In this document: positions 1-6,831 of the stretch, piece after piece
Layout of the letters: the number at the start of each line of letters is the position of its first letter
Numbering within the stretch: position 1 is the first letter of the stretch
From: an uncultured Chitinophagaceae bacterium
Lineage (GTDB): Bacteria; Bacteroidota; Bacteroidia; Chitinophagales; Chitinophagaceae
Length of the DNA: 10,119 bases
Direction: 5' to 3'
Assembly: GCA_946479005.1 (NCBI GenBank)
Contig: CAMLEM010000037.1
Span: forward strand, 1 to 10,119
Made by a program: the position numbers and the translations under genes
The notes under the pieces: generated by a model
The model's database searches: none
Seen by the model: only the letters and a program-made list of their open reading frames with translations
Told to the model about the DNA's origin: nothing

Positions 1-2
1 CC

Positions 3-371
3 TCTGTAGAAGACTTCCTCAAAACCATCACCGACGAACAAAAACGCAAGGACTGCGAAACCATCATCAAAATGATGAAAAAAGCAACCAAAGAAGAACC
101 GAAGATGTGGGGCAGCTCGATGATCGGGTTCGGGAAGCTTAGATATAAAAGTCCCGCATCGGGCAGGGAGGTGGACTGGTTCAATATCGGCTTTGCTCCC
201 CGCAAGGCGAATATCTCGTTACATCTAACGATGGCTTTAAACAAACACTCAGCCTTGCTCAAAAAACTCGGTAAGCATAAAACCGGGGCGGGGTGTGTGT
301 ATATCAATAAGCTGGAGGATGTGGATAAGAAGGTACTGGAGGAGATGATTAAGGAGGCGGTGAAGAAATGA
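3..371 (+). CDS. DUF1801-family protein, 3' part
   Basis: The reading frame is open from the left edge (codon phase begins at base 3) to a TGA at 369-371, giving 122 visible residues. The true start lies outside the window; the Met codons at 72 and 75 are internal because the frame upstream of them already matches the family (SVEDFLKTITDEQKRKDC). Recognisable features are the segment around PKMWGSSMIGFG, the 'GFAPRKANISLHL' strand, and the C-terminal 'LGKHKTGAGCVYINKLEDVD' stretch with a helical, Lys/Glu-rich tail. These are typical of the DUF1801 (YdhG-like) fold, a small soluble cytoplasmic domain with no established biochemical function. Nothing in the visible part suggests a membrane segment or signal peptide. 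It converges on the TRIC-like gene, with 36 bases between the two stop codons. Family assignment is by remembered motif pattern; function is unknown. Confidence 0.85.
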   Translation, partial: SVEDFLKTITDEQKRKDCETIIKMMKKATKEEPKMWGSSMIGFGKLRYKSPASGREVDWFNIGFAPRKANISLHLTMALNKHSALLKKLGKHKTGAGCVYINKLEDVDKKVLEEMIKEAVKK

Positions 372-375
372 AGTC

Positions 376-409
376 AGAGTTCAGAGGAAACAGCCGGACT
401 CTAAACTCT
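376..409. terminator. Hairpin between convergent genes, possible bidirectional terminator
   Basis: Arms 376-386 (AGAGTTCAGAG) and 399-409 (CTCTAAACTCT) pair over 11 positions around a 12-base loop. Read on the minus strand the one odd position is a G-U wobble; on the plus strand it is a C-A mismatch. It lies between two convergent stop codons and overlaps the TAG of the minus-strand gene. There is no following T-run on either strand, so it is not a classical Rho-independent terminator, and a role in transcript ends is inferred from position. Confidence 0.4.
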
Positions 410-1016
410 AATAAACCGCAGGCAAAGTCCAATTATACCTTACTGCCAGCAACCTCAATATCACAATAAACCCAATGCAAATCCCCTGGAGCACACCAGG
501 GTCAAGGCCCGTATTACTCAGGAGAAAATAAAGCCCACCACCCGCAATGCAAACCGTAGCATAAAGTTCCTTATGAAAAATATGCGGGATCTGGTTCAGT
601 ACAATATCCCTCACCATTCCACCAAAGCAGGCAGAGATGGTTCCTAAGGCAATACACATTCCCGGGGGGAAATTAAATTCAAGTCCTTTTTGCAGCCCCA
701 GAATGGCAAAGAACCCTAACCCGATGGAATCGAAAACCAGGAGGATCTTATCATAATCCCTGATCAGTTTGTAAAAAAAGATGGCGATGAAGGCGCTGGC
801 GAAGATCACGATGCTGTAATCCCGGCTGCGCATCCAGGTGACAGGAAAATTACCGATAAGGATATCACGGATGGTACCGCCCCCGATGGCGGTGATGAAC
901 GCGATGATGAAAATGCCGAAAATATCGAGGCGCTTCTCCATAGCGGCGAAAACACCGGAAATGGCAAAGGCTGCCGTGCCGAGGATGTCGATGAGGGTGA
1001 AGACCTCTTTCTGCAT
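408..1016 (-). CDS. TRIC / UPF0126 family membrane channel (YicG-like)
   Basis: A 202-residue, very hydrophobic protein made of two similar halves, each a 'Gly_transporter'/UPF0126 repeat. The first half (about 8-85) carries ILGTAAFAISG and the signature GGGTIRD at 45-51. The second (about 93-170) carries FDSIGLGFFAILG at 95-107 and FGGMVRD at 131-137. About seven membrane helices are expected, and the length is normal for the family. Bacterial members with known structures are homotrimeric cation channels related to animal TRIC proteins, with K+ conduction reported; older annotations call them glycine transporters. The protein would sit in the inner membrane. It starts 67 bases after the stop of the DUF3124 gene on the same strand, so the two could be co-transcribed, although a repeat-like hairpin lies between them. 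The ATG at 1016 follows an AT-rich leader. The family is certain; the transported ion is not. Confidence 0.93.
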   Translation of the reverse strand: MQKEVFTLIDILGTAAFAISGVFAAMEKRLDIFGIFIIAFITAIGGGTIRDILIGNFPVTWMRSRDYSIVIFASAFIAIFFYKLIRDYDKILLVFDSIGLGFFAILGLQKGLEFNFPPGMCIALGTISACFGGMVRDIVLNQIPHIFHKELYATVCIAGGGLYFLLSNTGLDPGVLQGICIGFIVILRLLAVRYNWTLPAVY

Positions 1017-1045
1017 TTAGTGAAATTAGGGTTTTCTGAACCGTA

Positions 1046-1091
1046 TGCCTTCGACAGGCTAAGGGGCGACGATGAGCAGCCTGTTAAGGCA
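1046..1091 (-). repeat. Degenerate dispersed repeat forming an intercistronic hairpin
   Basis: The arms 1046-1060 (TGCCTTCGACAGGCT) and 1078-1091 (AGCCTGTTAAGGCA) pair over 13 base pairs with a small internal bulge (1052-1053 against 1085) and a 17-base loop. The stem swallows the stop codon of the DUF3124 gene (1084-1086). On the minus strand the core reads CCCCTTAGCCTGTCGAAGG, resembling the environmental-genome repeat that I remember as ACCCTGAGCCTGTCGAAGG. The hairpin could act as a partial terminator or an mRNA-end stabiliser between the two genes. The palindrome is seen directly; the repeat family is recalled, not searched. Confidence 0.55.
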
Positions 1092-1599
1092 TTGCCACCG
1101 CTTCCATATGCAACACCATCGAATTCTCCATATCCGTCGAGATCGTTTTGATCACCGGTTTCTCGCCCGGATTTTGAGCCTGCCATTCCACGATGAAATT
1201 ATCACCCACTCCCTTGAAATCGCCCGGCCTTACGTGGAATAAATGAACGGATTTTGGCTTCAGCACCACAACAGAATCAATGAAATTCTTCAGAGGCACC
1301 CCATCCTTATTGTAATACTTCACTGAAGTCAGGTACATCAGGCTGGGACCTTCATTGCGAACGCTCAACTGGGTTCTCAACTGGATCGGCCTCGACACCT
1401 GGTTGGTGTAAAGCTTCGTATGAGCCGGCACAAAAGCAGCCTGGCGTTGCAGGATGTTTGACGCTTCGATCGTCGTCGTAGCAGGCGCTGCCGCTTCCTT
1501 TCGTGATTCACGGGCGGCCTTGTTCGCGGTCACGAAAAGCATCAATACCAGCGAAAGTACCACCACGATGTTTACTACTGAAACTGACATCTTTCTCAT
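1084..1599 (-). CDS. DUF3124 domain protein, membrane-anchored
   Basis: A 171-residue protein. Residues 1-4 (MRKM) are positively charged, and a hydrophobic stretch at about 7-25 looks like an uncleaved signal anchor; there is no lipobox cysteine. A low-complexity Ala/Thr/Lys linker follows to about residue 50. The rest (about 54-170) matches the DUF3124 pattern: FVPAHTKLY, paired strands around QLSVRNEGP, the segment LTSVKYYNKDG, and the distinctive GVGDNFIVEW at 130-139. The fold is expected to be an all-beta sandwich facing the periplasm. No enzymatic residues are evident and the family has no known function. It lies 213 bases after the antiporter stop and 67 bases before the TRIC-like gene on the same strand, so an envelope or ion-related role is conceivable but only by neighbourhood. 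The second Met (residue 4) is an alternative start that changes little. I found no clear -7 box upstream. Confidence 0.8.
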   Translation of the reverse strand: MRKMSVSVVNIVVVLSLVLMLFVTANKAARESRKEAAAPATTTIEASNILQRQAAFVPAHTKLYTNQVSRPIQLRTQLSVRNEGPSLMYLTSVKYYNKDGVPLKNFIDSVVVLKPKSVHLFHVRPGDFKGVGDNFIVEWQAQNPGEKPVIKTISTDMENSMVLHMEAVAMP

Positions 1600-1719
1600 G
1601 ATTAATATTTTAAAGGGTCATACAATTCTATAATCTTTTCCTGGTCTCACACGTTTTCTTTAATAACACAAATTTCCCTTTAAAGTTCCGGGTGGGCATT
1701 GACATAAGGCAAATAAGGG

Positions 1720-1737
1720 TGTTGACAAATATCAACA
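1720..1737. other. Short perfect hairpin downstream of the antiporter gene
   Basis: TGTTGA (1720-1725) and TCAACA (1732-1737) form a 6-bp stem with a 6-base loop in the 213-base gap between the antiporter and DUF3124 genes. No long T-run follows on either strand (the minus strand continues CCCTTATTTGCC). It may be a weak terminator for the antiporter transcript or an operator for the next gene, or it may be chance. The rest of 1600-1746 is AT-rich leader sequence without a recognisable gene. Confidence 0.25.
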
Positions 1738-1746
1738 GGCGTAGCT

Positions 1747-1800
1747 CGCGTCCTCTGCGGTTAAATAGTATTCGGCTGTTCGCTGCTTCGTGATCCCTGT
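1747..1800 (-). repeat. Diverged intergenic repeat, copy A
   Basis: The 16 bases CGCGTCCTCTGCGGTT (1747-1762) match 4242-4257 at 15 of 16 positions. After a short variable spacer, the 19 bases starting CGGCTGTTCGCTG (1773) match those starting at 4262 at 15 of 19. The reverse strand reads AACAGCCG ... AACCGCAGAGGACGCGAG, resembling the GAGGACGC-type intergenic repeats I recall from environmental Bacteroidota. The element starts close behind the antiporter stop codon, so in that orientation it lies in the 3' end of the transcript. No coding potential is visible in it. Confidence 0.55.
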
Positions 1801-1812
1801 GCCGGCCGGGGT

Positions 1813-4089
1813 TTATGATTTGCGTTTACTCAGTTGCTGTATCTTCTTCTTATTCCCCACGATCCACAGAATGTCCCCCCACTCCATTATCGTTGTTGAA
1901 TCGGGATTGAGGATCCTCTCTTTCCCACGCTGTATGCCGATCACCAGGCCGCTGGTGAGTTCGCGGATACCGGAGTTGCGAATGCTTTGCCCCTTGAGGC
2001 GCGTATGTTCATCCACCAGCACTTTTTGCAATGAAATATCAGCGATATCAATTTCGGAGGCTTCTTCCGATCCAATGGAATCAAAAACCGGCTTGAAGGC
2101 CTGCAGCTGTTCGTCTGTAGCAATGATGCCCGCGTGATCAAAAGGCATCAGCTTATTGTTCCTGTTGGGGACGTGAATGATCTTCTCACCACGGCGGATG
2201 TAGCCGATGTTGATCCCATATTGCTCCCGCCAGGCCAGCTCTTCCAGCGACCGGCCAATATATTCGGCCAGGGGATTCACTTCCATTTCCACGATGTGAG
2301 CATCCCAGGGGATCAGGTCCGACTGAAAAGAGGCGGTCTTGTGCTGAAGGTTCGCTTTTACGGTCGTATCCCTGCTGGCCGCTTCCTCCCGTGCATTCAG
2401 GTTGGTAATGAAACGCCCCTCGATCCGTTGGTAAAGCTTCCGGATACCCTTGGAAAAAAGGAAGAGAATGAGAATGATGATGGGCGTAAGCACGAGCAGG
2501 GCGATCTCGCGGCTCACCAGGGCATCCACCCAAAAAGCGATCAGGGCCACACCAATGGCCACCCGTATGATCTCGATGGCCAGGAGCGGTCCCCGATTAT
2601 ACCTGTTCTCCAGCCAGAGCTCTTTATACGCCAGGTTGTTCGGCCGGCGCGCCATAAAAGCCCAGAGAAAGGGAGAGGCCAGCGCAAGCGAAATGCCCAG
2701 GATGAGGACCGCTCTCCACCTGTCGTCTTCCACGTATTCCTTCAAATAAGGATCGAGCACATTCAGGGAAAGCAGTACCAGGGATGCAAGCACGATCCCA
2801 TTGGTGATCGCGATCTTGAAATAGGATTTCACCACCAGCTTGAAATCACTTTCCGCCTGCAGGCTTTCCGCGCCCGAAGAATAACGATTCAGGCGGTTCA
2901 CCCATTTATCAGGTAATATCCTCGCCAGGTAATTATAAAACGGTTCCGAATACTTGATTAGATACGGCGTTGTAAAAGTGGTAATGGCGGAGGCGCCCAC
3001 TGCGATCGGGAATAGAAAGGGTGAGATCACGCCCAGGGAAAGCCCCAGGGTGGCCACGATGAAAGCGAACTCCCCGATCTGTGCCATACTCATTCCCACC
3101 TGCACCGATTGTTTAAGCGGTTGCCCCGATAAAAGCGCGCCGAAAGTGGTACTGACCAGTTTACCAAATAACGTGAGCAAAGTGACCCAAAGAATCGGCC
3201 AGGCATATTCTACCATCGCCGCGGGATCGATCATCATACCCACGGAAACAAAAAAGATGGAGCCAAAAAGGTCCTTCACCGGTTTAATGAGATGCTCCAC
3301 CTTTTCTGCGGAAGTGGTTTCCGCGAAAATGGATCCCATCACGAAGGCGCCGAGCTCAGCGGAAAATCCTACCTGTGTGGCCAGCACCACCATCCCGAGG
3401 CAAAGACCCAGTGAAAGGATAAGCAGGGTTTCGCTGTCAAGCAGTTTCTTCGCCCTTTTAAGAAATGTGGGAAGCAAAAAGATCCCGGCAATGAACCAAA
3501 GCGCCAGGAAGAAAAGCAGCTTCAAAACCGTGTACACCATTTCCGTGCCCTCGAACTGGCTGGTTACGGCCATCGTGGAGAGCAATACCATCAAAAGGAT
3601 CACCACGATGTCTTCCACGATCAAAACGCCGAATACGATTCCCGCGTATTTCTTGGTCTTAACACCCAGTTCGTCAAAGGCCCGCAGGATGATGGTGGTG
3701 GATGAACTGGCGAGCATACCTCCTAAAAAAAGACTGTCCATCGTATTCCATCCCATCAGTTTCCCGAGGAAGAAACCAGTAACTGTGATGAATATGATCT
3801 CTACAAAGGCGGTTATGGAGGCAGAGCCGCCAACACTCATTAGTTTTTTGAAACTGAATTCAAGTCCCAGGGTGAAAAGGAGAAATATAACACCGATCTC
3901 AGCGAGGATGTCGATGTTCTTCAGGTCCGCAACCGTGGGGAGCAGATGAAAATAAGGGCCTACTAAAAACCCGGCAATGATATAGCCGAGGACGAGGGGT
4001 TGTTTGATCTTTTTGAAGATCAAAGTGGTTATGGCACCTGCCATCAGGATCAGGGCAAGGTCTGCTATCAGGTTAGGTAGATGCCCCAT
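1813..4089 (-). CDS. CPA2-family cation:proton antiporter with two TrkA-C-like domains
   Basis: A 758-residue inner-membrane transporter of the KefB/YbaL type, exchanging a monovalent cation (K+ or Na+) for protons. Residues 1-390 form the Na+/H+ exchanger domain: IKQPLVLGYIIAG (28-40), the GLEFSFKKL helix (75-83), LASSSTTII (126-134), the acidic pair E159-D160 in the transport core, HLIKPVKDLFGSIFF (266-280) and MAQIGEFAFIVA (335-346). Residues about 422-545 add roughly four further hydrophobic helices not found in minimal family members. The cytoplasmic tail has two TrkA-C (RCK_C)-like domains, about 592-668 and 682-752, the second ending in GDILWIVGNKKKI. I see no Rossmann TrkA-N domain, so direct NAD(H) gating is unlikely. 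ATG 4089 follows an AT-rich leader; a weak -7-like TATCTTGC lies on the minus strand at 4133-4126. The exact ion is not predictable from sequence. Confidence 0.93.
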   Translation of the reverse strand: MGHLPNLIADLALILMAGAITTLIFKKIKQPLVLGYIIAGFLVGPYFHLLPTVADLKNIDILAEIGVIFLLFTLGLEFSFKKLMSVGGSASITAFVEIIFITVTGFFLGKLMGWNTMDSLFLGGMLASSSTTIILRAFDELGVKTKKYAGIVFGVLIVEDIVVILLMVLLSTMAVTSQFEGTEMVYTVLKLLFFLALWFIAGIFLLPTFLKRAKKLLDSETLLILSLGLCLGMVVLATQVGFSAELGAFVMGSIFAETTSAEKVEHLIKPVKDLFGSIFFVSVGMMIDPAAMVEYAWPILWVTLLTLFGKLVSTTFGALLSGQPLKQSVQVGMSMAQIGEFAFIVATLGLSLGVISPFLFPIAVGASAITTFTTPYLIKYSEPFYNYLARILPDKWVNRLNRYSSGAESLQAESDFKLVVKSYFKIAITNGIVLASLVLLSLNVLDPYLKEYVEDDRWRAVLILGISLALASPFLWAFMARRPNNLAYKELWLENRYNRGPLLAIEIIRVAIGVALIAFWVDALVSREIALLVLTPIIILILFLFSKGIRKLYQRIEGRFITNLNAREEAASRDTTVKANLQHKTASFQSDLIPWDAHIVEMEVNPLAEYIGRSLEELAWREQYGINIGYIRRGEKIIHVPNRNNKLMPFDHAGIIATDEQLQAFKPVFDSIGSEEASEIDIADISLQKVLVDEHTRLKGQSIRNSGIRELTSGLVIGIQRGKERILNPDSTTIMEWGDILWIVGNKKKIQQLSKRKS

Positions 4090-4154
4090 AGATCTTTATG
4101 ATTTTTCTTGTCCTTGGCAATGCTTGCAAGATACTTTGAAAAATATAAATCCCT

Positions 4155-4171
4155 GAGGACGCAAAGGACGC
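4155..4171 (+). repeat. Two 9-base units of a GAGGACGCA-type repeat
   Basis: AGGACGC occurs twice with a 9-base period (4156-4162 and 4165-4171). The first unit, GAGGACGC at 4155-4162, is an exact inverted match to GCGTCCTC at 4243-4250, so the two bracket about 80 bases of the divergent intergenic region. Between them lies an AT-rich stretch (CTATTTAATTTTTTC, 4201-4215). It looks like a remnant of the same intergenic repeat family as copy B. Confidence 0.45.
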
Positions 4172-4241
4172 CGGGTGCTTCTGCCAACGCTGTAAACAAC
4201 CTATTTAATTTTTTCACTCACTGCGATCTCACATAGCGAGC

Positions 4242-4290
4242 CGCGTCCTCTTCGGTTGAACCGGCTATTAGCTGTTTCTTATCTTTGCGC
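4242..4290 (+). repeat. Diverged intergenic repeat, copy B, overlapping a promoter
   Basis: This is the partner of the copy at 1747-1800: CGCGTCCTCTTCGGTT (4242-4257), then a 4-base spacer, then CGGCTATTAGCTGTTTCTT (4262-4280). The similarity appears to continue as ATCTTTGCGCC here against GATCCCTGTGCC in copy A. The right part therefore coincides with the -7 box of the following gene, which is intact here and degenerate in copy A. The homology is seen by eye, not computed. Confidence 0.5.
4256..4287 (+). promoter_or_regulatory. Bacteroidota-type promoter for the oxidoreductase-transferase operon
   Basis: An exact -7 box TATCTTTG (TAnnTTTG consensus) lies at 4280-4287 and a TTG at 4256-4258 stands 21 bases upstream, in the range expected for the -33 element of the Bacteroidota housekeeping sigma factor. 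The ATG at 4304 begins 16 bases after the box, implying a leader of roughly ten bases. It lies in the divergent gap facing away from the antiporter gene. Confidence 0.65.
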
Positions 4291-4303
4291 CTAAACCCTC
4301 CCA

Positions 4304-5281
4304 ATGCTTAAGATCGGCGTGCTCGGTGTAGGCCACCTTGGAAAATTTCATTTGAACAACTGGAAAGAGATCAGCGGCATTGAGCTCATCGGCTTTTACG
4401 ACATCAACGACGATACCGCCAAAGAAGTTTCAGAAAAATACCAGCTCCCCCGCTTCCTCGATCCCGGCACACTGATCGATGCCTGTGATGCCATTGACGT
4501 GGTGGTGCCCACCAATTTCCATTTTGAGTTCTGTGAAAAGGCGATCAAGAAAGGCAAACACGTTTTCGTTGAAAAACCTCTTGCCAATACAATGGAAGAA
4601 GCGCGGCAGCTCGTGAAGCTGACCCACGAATCGGGGATCAAGCTGCAGGTAGGGCACGTAGAACGTTTTAACCCCGCCTTCCTCGCCGTGAAAGATCTCG
4701 ACCTGCAGCCGATGTTCATCGAAGTGCATCGCCTGGCCCAGTTCAATCCCAGGGGAACGGAAGTGAGCGTGATCCTCGACCTGATGATCCACGATATCGA
4801 CATCGTGCTTAGCATAGTGAAAAGCGATGTGAAAAGCATCTCAGCCAGTGGCGTGGGTGTGATGACAGAAACTCCCGATATCGCCAACGTAAGGATGGAG
4901 TTTGATAATGGCTGCGTAGCCAATCTTACTTCGAGCAGGATTTCGATGAAGAAAATGAGAAAGGTGCGCCTCTTCCAGAAAGATGCTTATATCGGGATGG
5001 ATTTTCTGAATAAAAAGGCAGAAGTGATCAGGATGAAAAGACCCGGGGATTCCAATGTCTTTATTTTTGACATAGAGACCAATACCGGTAAGAAGACCAT
5101 CGCAGTAGCGAATCCCCAGGTTCCCGAAGTGAACGCGATACGGATGGAACTGGAAGAATTCAGGAATGCCATTTTAAATAATACCAAACCCATCGTTTCG
5201 GAGATGGATGGCCTGATGGCGATGGATGTGGCACACCAGATCCTCGACAAGATCGGCAAGAATGTGATCACGCATCAATGA
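4304..5281 (+). CDS. Gfo/Idh/MocA family NAD(P)-dependent oxidoreductase
   Basis: A 325-residue soluble cytoplasmic dehydrogenase. The N-terminal Rossmann fold has KIGVLGVGHLGKFH with the dinucleotide-binding G8-x-G10-x-x-G13, and an acidic residue after the second strand (D33, in FYDIND). The family's catalytic lysine lies in VEKPLA (K91). The C-terminal alpha/beta domain carries GHVERFNP (117-124) and DLMIHDIDIV (159-168), where D159/H163/D164 fit the usual substrate-binding and proton-relay positions. Family members oxidise or reduce sugars, often nucleotide sugars; the GHxERFNP subtype reminds me of enzymes near lipid A or glycan genes, including GnnA-like UDP-GlcNAc 3-dehydrogenases, but the substrate cannot be fixed here. 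Its stop overlaps the start of the sugar-phosphate transferase (ATGA), supporting translational coupling and a glycan role. The start is supported by the promoter 16 bases upstream. Confidence 0.92.
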   Translation: MLKIGVLGVGHLGKFHLNNWKEISGIELIGFYDINDDTAKEVSEKYQLPRFLDPGTLIDACDAIDVVVPTNFHFEFCEKAIKKGKHVFVEKPLANTMEEARQLVKLTHESGIKLQVGHVERFNPAFLAVKDLDLQPMFIEVHRLAQFNPRGTEVSVILDLMIHDIDIVLSIVKSDVKSISASGVGVMTETPDIANVRMEFDNGCVANLTSSRISMKKMRKVRLFQKDAYIGMDFLNKKAEVIRMKRPGDSNVFIFDIETNTGKKTIAVANPQVPEVNAIRMELEEFRNAILNNTKPIVSEMDGLMAMDVAHQILDKIGKNVITHQ

Positions 5282-6708
5282 AGTCTGCCAACAAAATACC
5301 CGCTGCCGCCTATGCCCTGGTTGACCTCTTCACCAATGCCCTTGCCTGGGCCTTGTTTTTTTTTGTGAGGCAGTGGATACTGAGAGAAACCGGCGCTGAT
5401 AACGGTGAGCTGGTGGTCAACAACCGCTTCTGGCTGGGACTGATCTTCATTCCCCTGGGCTGGCTGACACTTTATACACTGGTTGGCTCTTATAGGCATT
5501 TGTACAAGAAATCGAGACTGTTCGAGCTCACCATCACTTTTCTCTGCAGCCTGATCGGCTCGCTGGTGCTTTTCTTTCTTTTTGTGCTGGATGATGTAAA
5601 AGCCAACTACAGCTATTATTACCTGGCCTTCGGGGCGTTGTTCTTCCTGCACTTCCTCCTCACTTTCGTCGGCCGCTGGATCCTGCTCAATAAGATCAAG
5701 CGGCAGTTGCTGCGGGGCAGGGTCTGGTTCAACACCCTGTTGGTGGGTCAGCAGGATAGCGCTTACCGCATTTACAGGCAAACGGTTGACAATCTCCAGG
5801 ATGGGGGCTACCGCTACCTGGGATATATTTCTCCCGACAAAGCCAGTGGAACGAACGGGAAAAATGGCATCCAGAAGCTCATCCCCCACCTGGGGGATCT
5901 CGGCCAGCTGGAGTCGGTGATCGACAGGGATAATATCCGACTCGTGGTACTGGCGATGGAAAGATCGGAACACGGTCTCCTGGAAACCACCATCAGCAGG
6001 CTCAGCGAAAAAGATGTGGAGGTGAAGATCCTGCCCGATACCTTCGATATCGTTTCAGGCTCGGTAAAAACCAATAACGTGATGGGTGCGCCGCTCATCG
6101 ATTTGCACCTGGGACTGATGCCGGAGTGGCAGCAGAACATCAAGCGGGTGATAGATGTTTCAGTGGCAGTGCTGGGAGGTATCCTCCTTCTTCCTCTCAT
6201 TATCTACACCGCGATCAGGGTGAGGTTTTCTTCACCCGGGCTGGTGATCTATTCACAGGAAAGGATCGGCTATAAAGGCAAGCCTTTCCTGATGTTCAAA
6301 TTCCGGTCGATGGTGAAGAACGCGGAGGAAAACGGACCCGCGCTTTCATCAGACGAGGATCCCCGCATCACGAAATGGGGAAAGACGATGCGTAAATGGA
6401 GGCTGGATGAGCTTCCCCAATTATGGAACATCCTCCTGGGAGAAATGAGCCTGGTGGGCCCCCGCCCGGAGCGGAAATTCTATATCGACCAGATCGTAGC
6501 CCGGCATCCCTATTATAAATACCTGCAAAAAGTAAAGCCCGGACTAACGAGTTGGGGGATGGTGCAGTTCGGTTATGCAGAGAATGTGGAGGAGATGATC
6601 GAACGGAGCAAGTATGATCTCTTATATCTCGAGAATATTTCCATCGCGCTGGATCTGAAAATAATGATACATACCCTGAGGATCATATTTAAAGGAAAGG
6701 GAAAATAA
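5278..6708 (+). CDS. Polyprenyl-phosphate sugar-1-phosphate transferase (WbaP/WcaJ-like)
   Basis: A 476-residue membrane enzyme that transfers a sugar-1-phosphate from a nucleotide sugar to undecaprenyl phosphate, the first step of exopolysaccharide, capsule or O-glycan synthesis. Four N-terminal helices (about 10-32, 52-70, 83-104, 112-134) are followed by a Rossmann-like cytosolic domain (about 150-270) and the catalytic bacterial sugar transferase domain (about 285-476). The latter begins with the membrane helix KRVIDVSVAVLGGILLLP (289-306) and contains MFKFRSM (339-345), the acidic dyad D359-E360 in SSDEDPRIT (equivalent to the PglC catalytic pair by analogy), and RLDELPQLWNILLGEMSLVG (375-394) followed by PRPE. 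Length and order fit long-form members. It overlaps the oxidoreductase by 4 bases, so the two are probably one operon. No other glycosyltransferase or polymerase is in view, so the glycan is unknown. Confidence 0.94.
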   Translation: MKSANKIPAAAYALVDLFTNALAWALFFFVRQWILRETGADNGELVVNNRFWLGLIFIPLGWLTLYTLVGSYRHLYKKSRLFELTITFLCSLIGSLVLFFLFVLDDVKANYSYYYLAFGALFFLHFLLTFVGRWILLNKIKRQLLRGRVWFNTLLVGQQDSAYRIYRQTVDNLQDGGYRYLGYISPDKASGTNGKNGIQKLIPHLGDLGQLESVIDRDNIRLVVLAMERSEHGLLETTISRLSEKDVEVKILPDTFDIVSGSVKTNNVMGAPLIDLHLGLMPEWQQNIKRVIDVSVAVLGGILLLPLIIYTAIRVRFSSPGLVIYSQERIGYKGKPFLMFKFRSMVKNAEENGPALSSDEDPRITKWGKTMRKWRLDELPQLWNILLGEMSLVGPRPERKFYIDQIVARHPYYKYLQKVKPGLTSWGMVQFGYAENVEEMIERSKYDLLYLENISIALDLKIMIHTLRIIFKGKGK

Positions 6709-6709
6709 A

Positions 6710-6798
6710 GAACAGCCGGACGCTGCGGCGCGGCGGTGCTGCGATCGTGGCTCTTGGATGTTGCGTCATGTCCGCCGCTCCTCCGCGCCCGGCTGTTC
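6710..6798. repeat. GC-rich imperfect palindrome after the sugar transferase gene
   Basis: Arms of 27 bases, 6710-6736 and 6772-6798, pair at 23 positions; the outermost 10 (GAACAGCCGG / CCGGCTGTTC) are perfect. The loop is 35 bases. The element begins one base after the stop codon (TAA, 6706-6708) and is far richer in G+C than its surroundings. It could terminate or stabilise the upstream transcript, or be a small non-autonomous repeat. Right of it the sequence turns pyrimidine-rich (6799-6820), leading into the next promoter. An ATG at 6758 within the loop is not a credible start. Confidence 0.65.
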
Positions 6799-6831
6799 CG
6801 CTGTTCCCCTGTTTTCTCTCCAATATTGTTT

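Noticed and set aside
806..1186. Minus-strand open frame bridging the DUF3124 and TRIC-like genes
   Set aside because: It is out of frame with both recognised genes, Ser-rich and of low complexity, and crosses the intergenic repeat; no independent support.
2954..3949. Long plus-strand open frame (331 codons) inside the antiporter gene
   Set aside because: It lies antisense to a clear antiporter; the translation is Ser/Thr/Pro-rich with no domain pattern, and the codon phase is explained as a shadow. The same applies to 2134-2916.
4155..4250. Possible MITE bounded by GAGGACGC / GCGTCCTC
   Set aside because: The inverted match is only 8 bases, with no target-site duplication visible; it is more simply explained by two fragments of the same repeat family in opposite orientation.
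5275..5973. Minus-strand open frame of 232 codons opposite the sugar transferase
   Set aside because: Its Gln/Glu/Pro-rich translation has no recognisable motifs and the opposite strand encodes conserved helices and a Rossmann-like domain.
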